From an uncultured Asticcacaulis sp. (lineage in GTDB: Bacteria; Pseudomonadota; Alphaproteobacteria; Caulobacterales; Caulobacteraceae): a DNA stretch of 25,761 nt. The notes under the pieces were generated by a model that worked only from the letters and a program-made list of their open reading frames with translations, was not told where the DNA came from and did no database searches. Positions within the stretch are counted from its first letter, which is position 1. Every line of letters starts with the position of its first letter. The translations under genes were made by a program, and so were the position numbers. The DNA is taken from NCBI GenBank assembly GCA_946482045.1, contig CAMLPZ010000021.1, forward strand, positions 1 to 25,761, read 5' to 3'. Positions 22,637 through 25,761 of this stretch are shown here, one piece after another.

Positions 22637-24262
22637 GTGGCTGGTCGTTTGTTGCTTAATTCGTCGGCGGCGCTGATGGCGCTGGCCCTGCTGCAAACCG
22701 GGTGTGCCTCCGCCGGAAATCCGGCGGGTGCTGTTACGGCCGTGAGCACCTCCGCGGTCGCTGCCCGGACCACGGGAGAACCATACCGCCCGAAATACCA
22801 TTTCTCGCCGCCAAAAGCCTGGATGAACGACCCGAACGGGATGGTCTACTACAAGGGGCAGTATCACCTCTTTTACCAGCATTATCCCGATGGCAACACG
22901 TGGGGACCGATGTACTGGGGACATGCCGTCAGCAAGGAAATGGTCCACTGGGAAGATCGGCCGATCGCGCTCGCGCCCGACAAGCACGGTCTTATTTTCA
23001 GCGGTAGCGCCGTCGTGGACTGGAACAATACGTCCGGACTAGGGACCAAGGCCAATCCACCGCTGGTGGCCATCTACACCTACGACAATGGCGACCTGAA
23101 GAAGGCCGGCAAGGCCGGTCAAAGCCAGGGTATTGCGTTCAGCATCGACGAGGGCAAGACCTGGACCAAATACGAAGGCAACCCTGTCCTCCCGCCGCCG
23201 GCCGACAAGCCCGATTTCCGCGACCCGAAAGTCATCTGGCATGAGGCCTCGAAATCGTGGATCATGGCCCTGGCGGTCGGCGACCAGACCGAGTTCTACA
23301 CCTCTGCGGACCTGAAGACGTGGAGCTACGCCAGCGCATTCGGCCGCGGCATCGGCGCCCACGGCGGTGTCTGGGAGTGCCCGGATCTCTTGCCCATCAA
23401 GGTGGAGGGGACCGGCGAAACCAAATGGGTCCTGATCCAGAGCCTTAACCCCGGCGGCGCCAACGGAGGCGCCGGAACGCAATATTTCGTCGGCGATTTC
23501 GACGGCCGGGAGTTTAAGATGGACGCCCGGTTCACCGCGCAGCTCCAGGCCAGCGGGCCACAATGGCTGGACTGGGGGCGTGACAATTACGCTGCGGTCA
23601 CATGGTCGGACATCCCTCGGAAAGACGGCCGGGTGCTGTCCATCGGCTGGATGAACAATTGGGACTATGCCGAGAAGATACCGCCCACGGCATGGCGTGG
23701 CGCGAACACCCTTCCCCGTGAATTGACACTGCACCGGACCGAGGACGGCTATTCGCTGAGGTCCAATCCGGCCAGCGAGGTTGCCAAGCTCAATGGCAAG
23801 GTCTTCGTCACCGAGGCTCAGCGGGTCTCAGACAGAGCGTCGGTAAACCTGCCCGCGGACCTCGTCATGCAGTCGCTCATTGAACTGGAATTTGAAAAGC
23901 CAGATACTGCCACTTCCGCTTATCTGGAACTGTCCAACGAGCAGGGCGACACCTATCAGGTCGGACTGGACGGCAAATCACAAAAGTTTTTCAGTGATCG
24001 CCGCAAATCTGGACACGTGGACTTTTCGGAAAAGTTCGCGAGCGCCGTTCACACTGCTCCCCGGGCTTCCAAGGCTGATGTTGTAAATATGCAAATCTAT
24101 ATAGACCAGGCTTCGGTGGAACTCTTTGCGGATGGCGGCGCGACCGTGATGACTGACACCGTCTTCCCGCGCCAGCCATACACGAAGGCAGCCCTGGTGG
24201 TTGACGGTCAGCCTGTCCGTCTGATTAAGTTCAAGGCTACAGGGCTTAAGCCCATATTCTAG
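22637..24262 (+). CDS. GH32 beta-fructosidase (levanase/inulinase/invertase), lipoprotein
   Basis: The 541-residue enzyme starts at GTG 22637, with AAGGAGG seven bases upstream. Lipoprotein signal ALALLQTGC, Cys about residue 23. The GH32 propeller has all key residues: nucleophile D65 in WMNDPNGMVYYKGQYHLFYQH, stabiliser D196 in DFRDPKV, acid/base E247 in WECPDLLPI, plus FSGSAV and WLDWGRDNYAAVTW. The C-terminal beta-sandwich (about 390-535) includes QIYIDQASVELFADGG, typical of exo-acting fructosidases of the SacC/FruA type. It likely releases fructose from levan, inulin or sucrose; which one cannot be decided from sequence. Transcribed alone from operator B and closed by its own terminator. 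Confidence 0.95.
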   Translation: MAGRLLLNSSAALMALALLQTGCASAGNPAGAVTAVSTSAVAARTTGEPYRPKYHFSPPKAWMNDPNGMVYYKGQYHLFYQHYPDGNTWGPMYWGHAVSKEMVHWEDRPIALAPDKHGLIFSGSAVVDWNNTSGLGTKANPPLVAIYTYDNGDLKKAGKAGQSQGIAFSIDEGKTWTKYEGNPVLPPPADKPDFRDPKVIWHEASKSWIMALAVGDQTEFYTSADLKTWSYASAFGRGIGAHGGVWECPDLLPIKVEGTGETKWVLIQSLNPGGANGGAGTQYFVGDFDGREFKMDARFTAQLQASGPQWLDWGRDNYAAVTWSDIPRKDGRVLSIGWMNNWDYAEKIPPTAWRGANTLPRELTLHRTEDGYSLRSNPASEVAKLNGKVFVTEAQRVSDRASVNLPADLVMQSLIELEFEKPDTATSAYLELSNEQGDTYQVGLDGKSQKFFSDRRKSGHVDFSEKFASAVHTAPRASKADVVNMQIYIDQASVELFADGGATVMTDTVFPRQPYTKAALVVDGQPVRLIKFKATGLKPIF

Positions 24263-24270
24263 TGCTGTCG

Positions 24271-24304
24271 GTGCGCCTGTCTCGATCACAGGCGCACTTT
24301 TTTT
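24271..24304 (+). terminator. intrinsic terminator after GH32
   Basis: Perfect 10-bp stem GTGCGCCTGT (24271-24280) / ACAGGCGCAC (24288-24297), 7-nt loop, then seven T. It begins 9 bp after the GH32 stop. Confidence 0.95.
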
Positions 24305-24700
24305 GAGAGCCGAGGCATAATCCTCGCTCAACAAGTCGCCTTGCGGCCGGGCGCCAGAACCGGACATTGACTGAGACCACGTGGCTTGGCCAAAACTCGC
24401 CTGAAAGCGGACACTGGGGTAATGCCGGTTGCTTGGGGGACCTACCGAAATGACCAAGATGGCCGGCCATCACGCATAAACGATATTCGCCTTTTCGCCG
24501 GTTCGCGCCAAGCTACTTGAACGGCTTTTGACGATCAGGTCGCTTTTGGCAGGCGGTTCGCCTGGTGGCTAAATGGCCAAGGCGTAAGGGTCGACGCCCA
24601 TATGCTTCTTAACCTCTTTTCGAATGGTCGACGTGCCTACGTCACCCCAGTATATTTGATGATAAATCTATGACCGACTTTGCCGGCAGCGCTAGCATCA
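24305..24700. other. non-coding region with short repeats and a coding remnant
   Basis: About 400 bp without an intact gene. It holds the paired GGACAT-type repeat (24357-24413). On the minus strand, about 24664-24572, an open stretch of ~30 codons (reads IYWGDVGTSTIRKEV then KKHMGVDPYALAI, stop) looks protein-like but has no start; it may be the tail of a lost gene. It marks the boundary between the GC-rich fructan locus and the AT-richer Rhs toxin module. Confidence 0.4.
24357..24413 (+). repeat. paired GGACAT intergenic repeat, second copy
   Basis: AACCGGACATT (24359-24369) and GAAAGCGGACA (24403-24413). The GGAC cores are 47 bp apart, the same spacing as in the pair at 11315/11362. Confidence 0.4.
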
Positions 24701-25099
24701 TCAACTGTCATATTTTGCAGTTTTTTTCACCGCAAAGGTGACAAAGACGCCGAGAAGCACACTTCCGACCACCGCGATATCAAAAACGAAATCAGTGATT
24801 ACTCTGCCAGTATTAAAGTAGGTTGTTCCCCACAAAAGTAGTAGGTGTGGAATCGCTGTGGCGACCGCCGTCAACATTATGGCAAATAAATTTGCAGAGA
24901 AGCGACTGGTCATCGATCTCATAAGAGGCTTCGCGATCAACGAAAAGCAGGCAATGTTGAAAAGAAGCAGAAGGAACACTGTAACGGCAGCATTTACTCC
25001 GATTTTAAAAGTACCATTCGTTCCCCAAGAGACATATAGCGTGAATAGCGAAAATGTCGCCACCAATGGACCCAATTGAAGTCTAATAAACCGCATCAT
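24701..25099 (-). CDS. four-helix membrane protein, probable immunity protein
   Basis: I do not recognise a family. From ATG 25099 (GGAGGG five bases upstream, far better than the start at 25156 inside the toxin gene) the 132-residue product is nearly all membrane: four hydrophobic segments (LGPLVATFSLFTLYVSW; AAVTVFLLLLFNIACFSLI; LFAIMLTAVATAIPHLLLLWG; FVFDIAVVGSVLLGVFVTFAV), with a Lys-rich tail KKTAKYDS. It starts 19 bp after the toxin stop on the same strand. Position, size and lack of relatives fit an immunity gene of a polymorphic toxin. If so, a membrane immunity protein would suggest the toxin acts at the membrane or in the periplasm, or that immunity blocks entry (inference). Confidence 0.6.
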   Translation of the reverse strand: MMRFIRLQLGPLVATFSLFTLYVSWGTNGTFKIGVNAAVTVFLLLLFNIACFSLIAKPLMRSMTSRFSANLFAIMLTAVATAIPHLLLLWGTTYFNTGRVITDFVFDIAVVGSVLLGVFVTFAVKKTAKYDS

Positions 25100-25118
25100 A
25101 ACTCCCTCCAGCACAAAC

Positions 25119-25688
25119 CTATTTGCACGGATGATCCTTTGCATACTGAATTCCACGGCGTATCATGTCCTGATCTTCAGGATGATCGCCATTAGAGCCG
25201 CCCAAAAGTCCAAGAAATGGCACGCCAAGTCTTTTAGTATCATGTTTTGAACCGTCATGTTGCATTTGCGCAAGTCCAGCACCAGCGAGAAGAATATCCT
25301 CTGGAATTCCCATTGCAGTGCCGGTCGCGCCGAACGCAAAATTACCGAAGTTTTGAACATTAACGTTCGAGGGATCCCTAGTTTTATAGTCCCAATCTCC
25401 GCCGTACCGAACTTTGTGCAACCAAACTAAAAAGGAGGCAGCGTAGGCGGCTTTGGGGTCGACGTGAGGTGCCCCCTTGCCCATCTCAGTTGCTTGGCAA
25501 ATATCTTTGTCTAGTGACACCCCGGGAGGCGCCATTATCCTCTGTCCGTCAGGCTGCAGTTTTGGCGGAGGATCATCACGCTTGGGATCATCTACCCAGC
25601 AAGACCTTGGTCTGTATTTTCTGCCAACGATTTCTCCAGCGTCATTCATGAATGTCACTCCGTCGGGGGTACAGTCAAGCCAGATCAA
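25119..25688 (-). CDS. Rhs C-terminal fragment with type-44 polymorphic toxin domain
   Basis: The frame reads 189 residues from TTG 25688 but stays open upstream to a stop at 25752-25754. That upstream part contains PPINRTDPTGL, the conserved end of Rhs core repeats, so the true parent is an Rhs protein and this piece is its C-terminal tip. No good start or ribosome site is present, pointing to an orphan, possibly silent cassette. The toxin region FLVWLHKVRYGGDWDYKTRDP, then NFGNFAFGATGTAMGIPEDILLAGAGLAQMQHD, matches what I recall of the Ntox44 (polymorphic toxin type 44) pattern. Its biochemical activity is not certain. The putative immunity gene follows immediately. AT-richer than the fructan locus, fitting lateral gain. 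Confidence 0.7.
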   Translation of the reverse strand: MIWLDCTPDGVTFMNDAGEIVGRKYRPRSCWVDDPKRDDPPPKLQPDGQRIMAPPGVSLDKDICQATEMGKGAPHVDPKAAYAASFLVWLHKVRYGGDWDYKTRDPSNVNVQNFGNFAFGATGTAMGIPEDILLAGAGLAQMQHDGSKHDTKRLGVPFLGLLGGSNGDHPEDQDMIRRGIQYAKDHPCK

Positions 25689-25761
25689 TCCCGTTGGGTC
25701 CGTCCGGTTTATCGGAGGCCGTGATGATTCAATTTCGCAAGGGATCAGGATCTAAGATCCT

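Noticed and set aside
25100..25156. Longer immunity protein starting at 25156 inside the toxin gene
   Set aside because: The ATG at 25099 has a strong GGAGGG site and lies just after the toxin stop; the extra 19 residues are charged and not membrane-like.
1..25761. CRISPR array, tRNA or rRNA genes, replication origin
   Set aside because: No regularly spaced direct repeats, cloverleaf-forming sequences, rRNA signatures or DnaA-box clusters were seen.

Overview
The window looks like a chromosomal segment of an alphaproteobacterium of the Caulobacterales, perhaps close to Asticcacaulis or Brevundimonas. This rests on the large TonB-dependent receptor, abundant exported glycoside hydrolases, moderately high GC and promoters of TTGAC / GCTA type. 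The taxonomy is inference only; there is no rRNA or tRNA gene here.

Left end (1-4819, minus strand): one operon of an NtrC-like response regulator without the GAFTGA loop, an NtrY-like histidine kinase, a LolD/MacB-type ABC ATPase and an FtsX-like permease that runs off the edge. Next, on the plus strand, comes a truncated IclR-type regulator whose C-terminus looks like the tail of an IS3-family OrfA. It is followed by a GH62 alpha-L-arabinofuranosidase lipoprotein, a striking pseudoknot-plus-terminator RNA (6831-6927), a Tat-exported GH2 beta-galactosidase-like enzyme and an unknown two-helix membrane protein.

Centre and right (11388-24262): a fructan (levan/inulin/sucrose) utilisation locus. 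It holds a TonB-dependent receptor, two GH32 lipoproteins (one canonical, one divergent), an MFS sugar porter, a ROK fructokinase, a HAD sugar-phosphatase-like enzyme, a FucU/RbsD-type mutarotase, an acyltransferase-3 membrane protein and a ROK-family repressor. The likely flow is: GH32 enzymes cut fructan or fructosides at the cell surface or in the periplasm; the receptor imports oligomers; the MFS porter takes up fructose or sucrose; the mutarotase interconverts cyclic forms; and fructokinase makes fructose-6-phosphate. The unifying discovery is a 23-bp palindrome, WTAAGTC-N9-GAYTTAW, found at four promoters of this locus (14795, 16598, 16677, 22552). In each it overlaps a TTGAYK -35 box, and it is very probably the operator of the ROK regulator. 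The MFS/fructokinase/HAD operon additionally has a ~350-nt leader ending in an intrinsic terminator just before its Shine-Dalgarno sequence, with a competing upstream sequence, so a second (attenuation) layer is possible.

Right end (24701-25761, minus strand): an AT-richer module with the C-terminal tail of an Rhs protein (INRTDPTGL motif) carrying a type-44 polymorphic toxin domain, followed by a four-helix membrane protein that is probably its immunity partner. It appears to be an orphan (displaced) Rhs toxin cassette.
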